Of a stretch of 64,000 nucleotides of DNA, positions 20,893 through 30,154 are shown piece by piece. The stretch lies in assembly GCA_022826665.1 (NCBI GenBank), contig JAJDUK010000031.1, positions 62,001 to 126,000 of the forward strand, in the 5' to 3' direction. Numbering within the stretch: position 1 is the first letter of the stretch; every line of letters starts with the position of its first letter. The notes beneath the pieces were generated by a model. That model made no database searches and was not told the DNA's origin. It saw only the letters and a program-made list of their open reading frames with translations. The DNA is from Alphaproteobacteria bacterium (GTDB lineage: Bacteria; Pseudomonadota; Alphaproteobacteria; UBA828). A program made the position numbers and the translations under genes.

Positions 20893-21966
20893 CTAGAATT
20901 CGGCCGCGACTTGCACGGTGACCGTGTCGTCGGCGTCATCCGCGCTGTAGCCTTCCTCTTGCTTCCATTCGAGGCCGATCCCGACGCCGTCGGCGATGCC
21001 CACGGAAATCCCGAGAAGCATCAGCGTCTCCGCCAGATCGGCGGCCTCGGCGTCCTCCGTGCCGCCGGCCGCGATGGCGAGGGTTGCTTCCCTGCCCATC
21101 AGGTCGAAACCGTAGGCGGCTTCGGCACTCCACGCCGACGGCTCGGCGTTGGAGCCATCGGCATCAAGCGCGGTCACCAACTCGACCATTGCAGAGACCG
21201 GCCCAACGCTGCCTCGGGCACTTGCGCTCAAGCCCGGCACATCGTCGTCGAACATCCCGCTGAGCCCACCGGAATCGCCGATGTCACTGATCCACACCAC
21301 ATCGACGCCAAAGGCCGAGGCATCGCCTTCCATGGCCATGCCGACTCCGGCGCCGAAACCGTCGATACGCGCCTCTTCATCCGCGTAGTACGTGAATGCC
21401 GTCCAACCGAATTGAGCGGCTTCGCCGCCCAGCACCAGAGAGGTGTAGGCCGTCTCGCCGAGATCCTTGGTAAGCGGGTCGGTGATCATGTTGGTGTCGT
21501 AGACGCCGAAGGGCAGAGTCTGCTGGCCTATCGCGGCGGAAAGCCCGCCGCCGCTTGGCTCGTAAGTCAGGAACGCGTCCGCGAGCGCGATTGTGCCGTC
21601 GTCGTTCTCCACGACGATCTCGCCGCCCCACTCGTCGTTGATCGCAACCGCGATGCCGAGCTCGACCTTCCTCAAGTTCGTCCTGGTGCCGCTGTCACCC
21701 TCGGCCGGGCTTTCGCCGATAAGCTCGACCTTGATGGCGCCGCCGATCTCGACGCTGTTGAACCAGCCGTCGGAGAGAGCGGCCATCTCGCCTTCTTTCT
21801 CGACGATCATCTGGTCCTGCGAGGCGACGCGCTCCTCCAGGTACTTGATGCGCTGTTCCATGGTCGCGAGCTTGTCCTCGACCATGTCGTCCGCCATTAC
21901 CGGCGCGTTCCAAGCGAGCGCCGCGACGGTCGCCACGCCCAATCCTGTCAAACCCATACGCTTCAT
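20893..21966 (-). CDS. LbtU-like porin / outer-membrane beta-barrel
   Basis: Signal peptide, short coiled coil 'MEQRIKYLEERV', alternating beta-strand pattern, terminal aromatic 'VQVAAEF'. Confidence 0.7.
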   Translation of the reverse strand: MKRMGLTGLGVATVAALAWNAPVMADDMVEDKLATMEQRIKYLEERVASQDQMIVEKEGEMAALSDGWFNSVEIGGAIKVELIGESPAEGDSGTRTNLRKVELGIAVAINDEWGGEIVVENDDGTIALADAFLTYEPSGGGLSAAIGQQTLPFGVYDTNMITDPLTKDLGETAYTSLVLGGEAAQFGWTAFTYYADEEARIDGFGAGVGMAMEGDASAFGVDVVWISDIGDSGGLSGMFDDDVPGLSASARGSVGPVSAMVELVTALDADGSNAEPSAWSAEAAYGFDLMGREATLAIAAGGTEDAEAADLAETLMLLGISVGIADGVGIGLEWKQEEGYSADDADDTVTVQVAAEF

Positions 21967-22153
21967 CGGTTGTCCCCTTTGCTGCAGCTAGCGCGGTGTT
22001 GCCAACGCTGACCGGCAGCGAACCGGCCGACCGCCGAGGGATGCGATACCCCCCGCGCGGCTACCCTCCCACACGTGGCGACGTTGACAGCCTTACTCTG
22101 CGACTGATAATCGTTCCTAGAATGCACGTCAACTTAATTGCGAAAGATTCTCA

Positions 22154-23713
22154 GTGTTATTCTCAAACCGTTTCAGCACCGAGCCAAGCGCCGGATACGC
22201 TCGAATTGTGAGAGCGGTAGCGCGTGCAACGCCGGCATTGGCCGGCGCGGTCGTGCTCGTGGCCATGACTCACGCCCTGCCAGCGGCGGAACCGGAGGAC
22301 GAGCGGGCGCGCATCGCGGCGGTCACGCAGCCCACGCAGGATTTCTCCAAGGCGGAGCCTTACGAGCGCAGGCCGGCGGGCGCGGCGACGGTGTTCAAGC
22401 GGCTGAATCGGGACGCGTTTTCGCACCCCTCCGCCAATATGCCTTTCAAACTCCAGCGCGACTTCAGGGTCGGCAACGGCATCTTCAGGAAGATCTGGGT
22501 GTCGGCGCCGAGCTCGACCACGTCATCTGACGGGCTCGGCCCGCTCTTCAATGCGCGGGCCTGTCAGCGGTGCCACCTGAAGGATGGCCGCGGCCGCCCG
22601 CCTGCGGCCGGCGAGCGGGCCGAAACGATGCTCGTGCGGCTCTCGATCCCGCCGCAGACCGAGACCGAGCGCGTGGCGCTGCGGGAGCATCGGCAGGCCA
22701 CCATTCCCGAGCCCACCTACGGCGGCCAGCTCCAGAACTTCTCGACACAGGGAATTCTGGCTGAAGGCGATGTAACGATCGCCTACGAGGAGGTGCCGGT
22801 GGCGCTGGCAGACGGCGAGGTGGCCGATCTCCGCAAGCCCACCTATGGCATCTCAGGCCTGCACTATGGGCCGCTTCACCCGGAGACGATGCTCTCGCCC
22901 CGCGTCGCGCCGCCGGTCATCGGTATGGGCCTGCTGGAAGCGATATCGGACGCCGACATCCTTGCCGGCACCGATCCGGAGGACCGTGACGGCGACGGCA
23001 TCTCCGGACGGACGAACCTGGTGTGGAGCGACGAGCACGGCAAACCCATGCTCGGCCGCTTCGGCTGGAAGGCAGGACAGCCTACCGTCTCGCAACAGGC
23101 GGCGGCGGCCTTTCGCGGCGATGTGGGAATCTCGACGCCGCTCTACCCGCGCCCGCACGGCGACTGTACGGCTGCCCAAGTCGTCTGCCAGAACGCGCCG
23201 CACGGCGGCGCCTCGGCAGAGCACACGGTCGAGGCGAGCGCCGCGCTCTTCGACCTGCTCGTCTTCTATACGCGCAACCTCGGCGTGCCCGCGCGACGCG
23301 ACATCGGCGAGCCACAGGTGCTTGCTGGCAAGCGGCTCTTCTACGACGCGAACTGTACTGGTTGCCACACGCCCAAGTTCGTGACCCGCCGGGACTCCAT
23401 CGGCGAGGAGCAGTCTTTCCAGCTGATCTGGCCCTACACCGACCTCCTGCTTCACGACATGGGCGAGGGGCTCGCCGACGGCCGGCCCGAGGGCGAGGCC
23501 AGCGGCCGCGAGTGGCGCACGCCGCCGCTCTGGGGCATCGGGCTCACGGAGACCGTGAGCGGCCACACGCTCTTTTTGCACGATGGCCGCGCGCGCAGCC
23601 TCCTCGAAGCGATCCTCTGGCACGGCGGCGAGGCGGAGGCGGCGAAGCAGCGCGTCGTCGCCATGACGCGCGAGGAGCGCGCGGCGCTGCTTGCCTTCCT
23701 GCGTTCCCTCTGA
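22154..23713 (+). CDS. Di-heme c-type cytochrome / di-heme oxidoreductase family (imelysin-linked)
   Basis: Two CxxCH motifs: 'ARACQRCHLKDGRG' and 'DANCTGCHTPKF'; 'LHDGRARSLLEAILWHGGEAEAAK' characteristic of this family. Confidence 0.9.
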   Translation: MLFSNRFSTEPSAGYARIVRAVARATPALAGAVVLVAMTHALPAAEPEDERARIAAVTQPTQDFSKAEPYERRPAGAATVFKRLNRDAFSHPSANMPFKLQRDFRVGNGIFRKIWVSAPSSTTSSDGLGPLFNARACQRCHLKDGRGRPPAAGERAETMLVRLSIPPQTETERVALREHRQATIPEPTYGGQLQNFSTQGILAEGDVTIAYEEVPVALADGEVADLRKPTYGISGLHYGPLHPETMLSPRVAPPVIGMGLLEAISDADILAGTDPEDRDGDGISGRTNLVWSDEHGKPMLGRFGWKAGQPTVSQQAAAAFRGDVGISTPLYPRPHGDCTAAQVVCQNAPHGGASAEHTVEASAALFDLLVFYTRNLGVPARRDIGEPQVLAGKRLFYDANCTGCHTPKFVTRRDSIGEEQSFQLIWPYTDLLLHDMGEGLADGRPEGEASGREWRTPPLWGIGLTETVSGHTLFLHDGRARSLLEAILWHGGEAEAAKQRVVAMTREERAALLAFLRSL

Positions 23714-23716
23714 CGG

Positions 23717-24826
23717 ATGGGACCTGACCTGATGAACCGTGCATTCTTGCCGCTCGCGCTGATTGGTCTCCTCGTTTTGTGGGCCACGTCCGACTCGCAC
23801 GCGCAGGAGATCGCTCCGGCCGATTACGCCCGCGTGAATGCCGCCCTGGTGGAGACCCACGCGCTGCCGCGCTACGAGCGGCTGGCAACAGCAACGGACG
23901 CCTTCGCCGGAGCTGCGGAGGCGTTCTGCACCGGGGAGAGCGGCGTCGATCAAGAGCGGCTCCGCGCCGCCTTTCACGATGCGATGGACGCGTGGATGGG
24001 TGTCCAGCACCTGCGCTTCGGCCCGGTCGACTCCCGGATGCGCGGTTTTCGCTTCTATTTCTGGCCCCAAGCACGGAACAAGGTGGGCGAGGCCGTCGCC
24101 AAGCTTGTCGCCGCCGACGAAGACGACGCCGCGCTCGCCGCGCGCATCGGGCGCACCAACGTGGCCGTACAGGGCCTGTTGGCCGCCGAAGTGCTTGTCT
24201 ACGACGACCGCTATCTCGGCGCCGATGCCAAGGGCTGCGGGCTGCTTACCGCCGTGGCAGCGAACATGCATACCATGGCAGCGGGTATCCTGGCGGAGTG
24301 GTGGGAGGGCGGCGACGCCTTCGCCCAACTGATGTCGACCCCGGGGCCCGACAATCCGCATTTCGAGGATCATGCGGCCGGCACCTTGGCCTTCTTCCAG
24401 GGGCTTCACGACAGCTTGCAGCTGATCTACGACATCAACCTCAAGCCGGTGATCGGCGAGAGCGCGCAATCCGTCCGCCCGGTGCTGGCCGAGTCCCGCC
24501 TGAGCGGGCGGTCGCAGCGCAACATCGTCGTCACCCTGGAGGCGTTGCAGGCTCTCTATCTTGGTGAAGGCAGTGCCGGTCTCGGTGATCTCACGGCCGT
24601 CGCCGACCCCAAGCTCGACCGCCTGATGCGGAAGGCGTTCCGTCTCACTCTGGCAACGGTACAGTCGATCGAAGGCCCTGTGGAGCAGGCCGCGGCCGAC
24701 CCCACGCGCCGTCCTCCGGTCGAGAAACTCGCCAAGCAAGTGCAGGCGCTCAAACAGATCGTGAGAGATCGCTTGGCGCCCGCGCTTGGGCTTGCCGTCG
24801 GTTTCAATGCCCTCGATGGCGATTGA
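23717..24826 (+). CDS. Imelysin-family protein (second copy)
   Basis: Signal peptide; 'AFCTGESGVDQERLRAAFHDAMDAWMGVQHLRFGPVDSRMRGFRFYFWPQARN' is the lipoprotein-type imelysin signature. Confidence 0.88.
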   Translation: MGPDLMNRAFLPLALIGLLVLWATSDSHAQEIAPADYARVNAALVETHALPRYERLATATDAFAGAAEAFCTGESGVDQERLRAAFHDAMDAWMGVQHLRFGPVDSRMRGFRFYFWPQARNKVGEAVAKLVAADEDDAALAARIGRTNVAVQGLLAAEVLVYDDRYLGADAKGCGLLTAVAANMHTMAAGILAEWWEGGDAFAQLMSTPGPDNPHFEDHAAGTLAFFQGLHDSLQLIYDINLKPVIGESAQSVRPVLAESRLSGRSQRNIVVTLEALQALYLGEGSAGLGDLTAVADPKLDRLMRKAFRLTLATVQSIEGPVEQAAADPTRRPPVEKLAKQVQALKQIVRDRLAPALGLAVGFNALDGD

Positions 24827-25955
24827 TCGCCGGAGCACGCTGCTGCTGCTCGCCGGCGGGGTCGCCGGCTCGTTGCTGCCAGCGCCGTTCCGCGCCAAAG
24901 CCGCCGCCTCTTGCGGGCCGCTCTATCTGAGCGCCCACGCCGACATCACCGGCGGCTACCGGGTCAGCGGCTTTGCTGAGGACGGCACTTCGCTCTTCGA
25001 TTTGCCGCTGCCGGGGCGGGGTCATTCATTCGCCGTGCGTCCCGACGGAAGCGCTGCCGTGCATTTCGCCAGGCGCCCCGGCCGCTTCGCCCTGGTTCTG
25101 GACCTCGTAGAGGGCACCGTCGCCCGACGCGTAGAAGCGCCTGCCGACCGACATTTCTATGGGCACGGCGTCTTCAGCCCGGACGGGCGGCTGCTCTACG
25201 TCACCGAGAACGATTTCGAGGGCGAACGCGGCGTCATCGGCATCTACGACGCGGAGCGCGGGTACAAGCGCCTGGGCGAGCTTCCCTCCCACGGCATCGG
25301 CCCGCACGAAATCGCGCTGCTCTCCGACGGCGAGACCCTGGTCGTCGCCAACGGCGGCATCGCGACCCACCCCGACCTGCCTCGCGTCAAGCTCAACCTG
25401 CCCACCATGGCGCCGTCGCTCTGTTTCGTGGACAGGCGGAGCGGCGCTCTGCGGCGGGAACTGACGCTCGACCCCGCTCTGCATCGGCTCAGCATCCGCC
25501 ATCTGGCTGTGGCCCCGGACGATACGGTTGCGGTCGCCATGCAGTACGAGGGCCCGGCGCATGACCGCGTCCCTCTGGTAGCCCTGCAGCGCGGGGAAGG
25601 CCCGCTACACCTCTTGCACGGTCCGCCGAACGTCATTCGGGCGATGAAGAACTACTGCGGCAGCATCTGTTTCGATCCGAGCGGCCGGACCATCGCCGTC
25701 TCCGCGCCGCGCGGCAACCTCGTGACGTTCTGGGATGTTGGCTCAAGCCTCTACCTGGTGTCCGCCAGGGTGAGCGACGGCTGCGGCGTGGCTCCGAGCG
25801 CCAGGTCAGGCGAATTCCTGGCCAGCAGCGGGCTGGGCGGCGTGGTCGTCATCGATGCATGCTCGGGCGCGACACGACCGCTCGCCGTCGGTGGCCTCGA
25901 AGCTGCCCGCTGGGACAATCACCTGGTCGCCGCGTCGGTATCCCGGCGGACGTAA
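24816..25955 (+). CDS. DUF1513-domain protein
   Basis: 'MAIDRRSTLLLLAGGVAGSLLPA' RR signal; beta-propeller-like repeats, 'HGVFSPDGRLLYVTENDFEGERGVIGIYDA'; overlaps stop of upstream imelysin gene. Confidence 0.85.
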   Translation: MAIDRRSTLLLLAGGVAGSLLPAPFRAKAAASCGPLYLSAHADITGGYRVSGFAEDGTSLFDLPLPGRGHSFAVRPDGSAAVHFARRPGRFALVLDLVEGTVARRVEAPADRHFYGHGVFSPDGRLLYVTENDFEGERGVIGIYDAERGYKRLGELPSHGIGPHEIALLSDGETLVVANGGIATHPDLPRVKLNLPTMAPSLCFVDRRSGALRRELTLDPALHRLSIRHLAVAPDDTVAVAMQYEGPAHDRVPLVALQRGEGPLHLLHGPPNVIRAMKNYCGSICFDPSGRTIAVSAPRGNLVTFWDVGSSLYLVSARVSDGCGVAPSARSGEFLASSGLGGVVVIDACSGATRPLAVGGLEAARWDNHLVAASVSRRT

Positions 25956-26041
25956 GCACTGAGAACGCACCTGACACGAATTCTCATTGACACTCGTTCG
26001 CATTCTCTCCAAGATTGGAGAGTGTAGAGCGGAGTGCCGCT

Positions 26042-26272
26042 ATGTATGTGTGCGTCTGCAACGCCTATCGGGACACCGAGATCCGCGCCGTCGCGCAGGC
26101 CGGTGTCCGTTGCGCGCGCAAGGCTTACCAGGAACTTGGTAACGGGCCCCAGTGCGGGCGCTGTCTGACCTTCGCCCAGGGCCTGATCGACGGGGTCCAC
26201 GAAGACCGGCCGCACGGCAGCCCGGTGGCACCCATCAGGAAGCGGGCCGTCGGCGAGGGCGCGCACCCCTAA
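26042..26272 (+). CDS. bfd: Bacterioferritin-associated ferredoxin
   Basis: 'MYVCVCNAYRDTEIRAVAQAG...GNGPQCGRCLTFAQGLID' - CxC...CxxC [2Fe-2S] pattern of Bfd. Confidence 0.9.
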   Translation: MYVCVCNAYRDTEIRAVAQAGVRCARKAYQELGNGPQCGRCLTFAQGLIDGVHEDRPHGSPVAPIRKRAVGEGAHP

Positions 26273-26464
26273 TGCACGCCTGGGCCGCGCTGAAGCCGGC
26301 GGATATCGTCCAGGCAGCGCGTGCCCTTCGCGAACTCGTGGCAGGTGCCAAGGCCGATGACCAAGCGGAGGCCGCCGCCTCCGCTGATAAATCGCCCGAT
26401 GAGAGAGTGCTGCCCCGGGAGTCGGCAGCTGCCGAATAATCGAAGGTCTGTCCGCGTTTGCGTC

Positions 26465-26944
26465 TCAGTCGTCGGCCGGCTCGCTCTGAAGCTGGACGTA
26501 GTTCTCGAGACCCATCCGCTTGATCAGCTCGAACTGCGTCTCCAGCCAGTCGACGTGCTCTTCCTCGCTCTCCAGGATCTCGCGCAGCAGGTGCCGGGTC
26601 ACGTAGTCGTCGACTTGCTCGCAATGCGCGATTCCCTCCCGCAGGGTGGGGATGGCCATGTTTTCGAGGGCGAGGTCGCAGTCGAGGATTTCCTTCACGT
26701 CCTCGCCGATCATGAGCTTGCCGAGATCCTGCAGATTGGGCAGGCCCTCGAGGAACAGGACGCGCTCGATGATCTCGTCCGCGTGCTTCATCTCGTCAAT
26801 GGATTGGTCGTACTCGTATTTCGCGAGCTTGGAGACGCCCCAGTTCCGGAGCATCCGCGAGTGCAGGAAATACTGGTTGATCGCGGTCAGCTCGTTCTTG
26901 AGCACCGCATTGAGACACTCGATGACCTTGGGGTCGCCCTTCAT
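26465..26944 (-). CDS. bfr: Bacterioferritin
   Basis: '[36 protein letters not shown]...[33 protein letters not shown]...[13 protein letters not shown]'. Confidence 0.97.
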   Translation of the reverse strand: MKGDPKVIECLNAVLKNELTAINQYFLHSRMLRNWGVSKLAKYEYDQSIDEMKHADEIIERVLFLEGLPNLQDLGKLMIGEDVKEILDCDLALENMAIPTLREGIAHCEQVDDYVTRHLLREILESEEEHVDWLETQFELIKRMGLENYVQLQSEPADD

Positions 26945-27483
26945 AATCTCCTCCACTCGTTCCAACCCGTCCGGGGGCGGTGGCTGCCGACGATAGGCTG
27001 TTCCATGGTCCACTAATGATCACTAAGCCACCATTATCTAATGAAATAGTGCAAACACCAGATAATGGCAAGCACTAAAGCGTTTCTCACTGATTTAATT
27101 CTAACGTATGCTCAAAATATACTGGTTTTATCTCTGAAATCCATTCTCATTATTCTTCTCAATAGGAATGACTAGCGTAAACTCTGGAAAAAATCGCAGT
27201 AATGAGACTAACTGTCATTTCAATTGCGATGATAAGCAGATGCCGGGCCTTGCAGGGGCTATCAAGGCGAAATGGTATTTTGTCCACCCGATGGACGAGA
27301 CCGCCGCTGGAGTGTGTCTTGACCCGAGACATAGGGGGAAGCCGGTCTGCGCCCGACAGCCAGCGCCGCATCCGCTTCAACTCATGGGGCGCCCGGAGCG
27401 CGAGCTTGCAGCGCTGCGGTGACATACCGGTGACACAGCAGTTTCGGCGGTTGCGGGTAAGCCACCTAACCCATTGAAAGGAT

Positions 27484-27559
<76 letters not shown>

Positions 27560-27722
27560 ACACGCGGCCGAGACTTGCCACGATTCAGCCAGCGGTGCAA
27601 CCAGGCCCCGCCCGCCGTGCCGCCAAGGCGGTGGTATCTGGAATGGCGGCCGGCTTGATGCTATATAGGGCGCGCAATTGGACGTTCAGCCAAGAGGTGA
27701 GCGGCCAAACAGCGATCGATGA

Positions 27723-27798
27723 TCCCCGGTAGCTCAGTTGGTAGAGCAAGCGGCTGTTAACCGCTGGGTCGCTGGTTCGAGTCCGGCCCGGGGAGCCA
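27723..27798 (+). tRNA. tRNA-Asn(GTT), 3' CCA encoded; serves as integration site (attL)
   Basis: TCCCCGG-TA-GCTC...AGCGG-CTGTTAA-CCGCT...GCTGG-TTCGAGT-CCGGC-CCGGGGA-G-CCA. Confidence 0.97.
27780..27798 (+). repeat. attL core: agtccggcccggggagcca
   Basis: Identical to 59845-59863; includes tRNA-Asn 3' end. Confidence 0.92.
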
Positions 27799-27843
27799 AT
27801 TCTTGATCCGGGGCGTTCCGTGGAATGCCCCGGATCCGCTTCT

Positions 27844-27869
27844 AAGCCTTGGAAATCCAGGGCTTTTTT
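27844..27869 (+). terminator. Rho-independent terminator just inside the element, downstream of tRNA-Asn
   Basis: aagccttgg-aaat-ccagggctt followed by a T run. Confidence 0.65.
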
Positions 27870-27949
27870 CATGTTCTCGTGCTTGCTTCTTCCGTTCGGC
27901 TCCTGTACGATCCGGATCCAATTGTGGGAAAGAACGTGGGAAAGAGCAC

Positions 27950-29125
27950 GTGGCCAGGTTGTCCGTCGCCAAGGTGCGAGCACTCTCCAGACCGGGCCGC
28001 TACAGCGATGGCGGCACCCTTATTCTCAATGTCACCCCGGGCGGATCGAAGTCCTGGATACAGCGCCTGACCGTCGACGGCGTCAGACGCGACATCGGAC
28101 TCGGCAGCTTTCCGCTGGTCAGCCTGGCGGAGGCCCGGGACAAGGCGTTCGAGAACAGACGGCTCGCGCGCGGCGGCGGCGATCCCTTGGCTGCCAAACG
28201 CAAGGTCAAGACACCTACCTTCCGCGAGGCCGCCCAGAGGACCCACGAGGCAAACCGCCCGCGCTGGCGCAGCGAACGAGTCGCCAAGAAGTGGTGGCAG
28301 GGACTGAACAAGCATGCCTTCCCGATCCTCGGCGACAAACGCGTCGACAGGATCGGCCGTGAGGACGTGCTGCGTGTGCTCACTCCACTCTGGACCAGCC
28401 GCCCCGAGCAGGCGCGAAAGCTGCGCCAAGCCATACGCGCGACCCTCGCCTGGGCCCAAGCACATGGCCATGTAGACACCAACATTGCTGCAGACGCCAT
28501 AAACGGAGCCCTCCCCGCTCAGCCCGCCGTAAAAGAGCATCTCCGCTCCCTGCCGTATCGCGACGTTCCCGACGCACTCGCAACCGTGGACGCCTCGCGA
28601 GCCTCACTCTTCGCAAGACTTTGCCTGCGCTTCACGGTCCTCACGGCGGCACGATCAGGCGAGAGCCGCGGCGCGACCTGGGAGGAAATTGATTTGGACG
28701 CGCGCGAGTGGCGCATTCCCGCCCGGCGCATGAAGTCCGGCGTCGAACATCGCATCCCGCTTTCTGACGCCGCGCTCAGCGTGCTCGCAAGGGCACGCCC
28801 CATGCGCAAGGACTCCGACCTGATCTTTCCCTCTCCCGTTCGCAAGGGCCGTCCCCTTTCCGATATGGCCCTAACCAAGCTTCTTCGCGACACCGGCCTG
28901 GCCGAACGGGCCACCGTTCATGGATTTCGCTCGAGCTTCCGGGATTGGTGCGCCGAGACCGGACAACCCCGCGAGCTCGCCGAAGCTGCCCTCGCCCACA
29001 CGGTTCCCGGTGTCGAAGGCGCCTATTTTCGGAGCGATCTGTTCGAGCGCCGCCGCCACCTCATGGCAGACTGGGCCCGATACCTCACCGGCGAAGTCGG
29101 CACCGTCGTGCAACTCCGGCCATGA
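27950..29125 (+). CDS. Tyrosine-type site-specific integrase (N-terminal DUF4102-like)
   Basis: 'ARLSVAKVRALSRPGRYSDGGTLILNVTPGGSKSWIQRLTVDGVRRDIGLGSFPLVSLAEARDKA' and catalytic 'TAARSGESRGATWEEID'...'HGFRSSFRDWCAET'...'ALAHTVPGVEGAYFRSDLFERRRHLMADWARYL'; start (GTG) uncertain. Confidence 0.95.
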   Translation: MARLSVAKVRALSRPGRYSDGGTLILNVTPGGSKSWIQRLTVDGVRRDIGLGSFPLVSLAEARDKAFENRRLARGGGDPLAAKRKVKTPTFREAAQRTHEANRPRWRSERVAKKWWQGLNKHAFPILGDKRVDRIGREDVLRVLTPLWTSRPEQARKLRQAIRATLAWAQAHGHVDTNIAADAINGALPAQPAVKEHLRSLPYRDVPDALATVDASRASLFARLCLRFTVLTAARSGESRGATWEEIDLDAREWRIPARRMKSGVEHRIPLSDAALSVLARARPMRKDSDLIFPSPVRKGRPLSDMALTKLLRDTGLAERATVHGFRSSFRDWCAETGQPRELAEAALAHTVPGVEGAYFRSDLFERRRHLMADWARYLTGEVGTVVQLRP

Positions 29126-29214
29126 GCGCACGCCGCCTTCCGCCAAGAACCTGCACAGGAGGTCACAGGCTTTACGCCACGAACAGGCGCTAGAACCAGC
29201 GTCCCTCTTCACCG

Positions 29215-29463
29215 TCACGGAGGTCCGCCGCCTTCCTCCCTGCCACCGCCTTCGCTGTCGTGCTTGTCTCCCTGTGCCGCCGGCCGACCGGCCGCCCATT
29301 CATCCAAGTCCGCTACTCTCCATCTCACCGCGCGCGTTCCGATCCTCACGGGTTCCGGAAATCTCCCCGCCCGCATCTCCGAGTAGATCCAACTGCGCGA
29401 CACGCCGAGCCGAGCTTCCACCTCCGATCGGCGCAGCATTTCAGGCTCGTTCATGTCGATCAT
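29215..29463 (-). CDS. AlpA-family (MerR-like) DNA-binding regulator / putative excisionase
   Basis: 'MIDMNEPEMLRRSEVEARLGVSRSWIYSEMRAGRFPEPVRIGTRAVRWRVADLDEWAAGR'. Confidence 0.88.
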   Translation of the reverse strand: MIDMNEPEMLRRSEVEARLGVSRSWIYSEMRAGRFPEPVRIGTRAVRWRVADLDEWAAGRPAAQGDKHDSEGGGREEGGGPP

Positions 29464-29551
29464 TCTGCTCTCCTCCCATTCCCATTCGCCGTTTGCACAC
29501 TCCTCTTCAAACCCTTCTCGCTCATTCGCCATCTCCGGCATCCCGCCCGCG

Positions 29552-30154
29552 TTAAGGCCGTCGCACGACCAGCGCACAGTCCACCTCGGCATCCGTCCGC
29601 ATCGCCTCCGCCGCGCAGTCGACGATGGCGCGGCCGTGCGTCTCCCATATCCATCCGCTCCAGCCCCCGCTCGGGTCGTGCAGCGGGATCACCTGGAACT
29701 GCTGTTCCACGAGCACGCCGAGCAGCAGGGCGGCCGGGACGGCGGCGGCCAGCGCCGCCGACTTCCAGCGCCGCTGCCAGCGCCGGTCCTCTTCCACCCA
29801 CCGCCCCAAATCCGCCCTGCAGCTGCCCAATTCCCCTGACAGCCCCACCGCCGCATCCACCGCCGCCTTGTAGTCCGGATCGCTCTCGACCAGCCCGTCG
29901 ACCAGCGTCTTCGTCTGGCCCACGGTCTCGCCGATGCCGCCTGTCGCCTTGACGAGCTTGTCGAACGCCGCTTTCGTCGGTCCCGGCGCAGGACACTTCC
30001 TTTCTTCCAGGCGCCTGTCGATGACCTCCAGCCGGGCCAGGATCTCGCCCAGCACAGATGGAGGGGCCTGCTCTCGCTCACCCTCCGGTCCACCGTTCCC
30101 GGCCTCCCCGCCGGTCCGGCTTCGCTTGTTCAGGTTCGGGTTGTCCGCACTCAT
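29552..30154 (-). CDS. DUF6118-like protein of conjugative elements
   Basis: 'MSADNPNLNKRSRTG...LGEILARLEVIDRRLEE...RRWQRRWKSAALAAAVPAALLLGVLVEQQF', one TM; start overlaps traG stop (ATGA). Confidence 0.7.
   Translation of the reverse strand: MSADNPNLNKRSRTGGEAGNGGPEGEREQAPPSVLGEILARLEVIDRRLEERKCPAPGPTKAAFDKLVKATGGIGETVGQTKTLVDGLVESDPDYKAAVDAAVGLSGELGSCRADLGRWVEEDRRWQRRWKSAALAAAVPAALLLGVLVEQQFQVIPLHDPSGGWSGWIWETHGRAIVDCAAEAMRTDAEVDCALVVRRP

Noticed and set aside
22853-24898. 681-aa minus-strand ORF
   Set aside because: Spans the opposite strand of two well-supported genes (di-heme cytochrome and imelysin); shadow frame.
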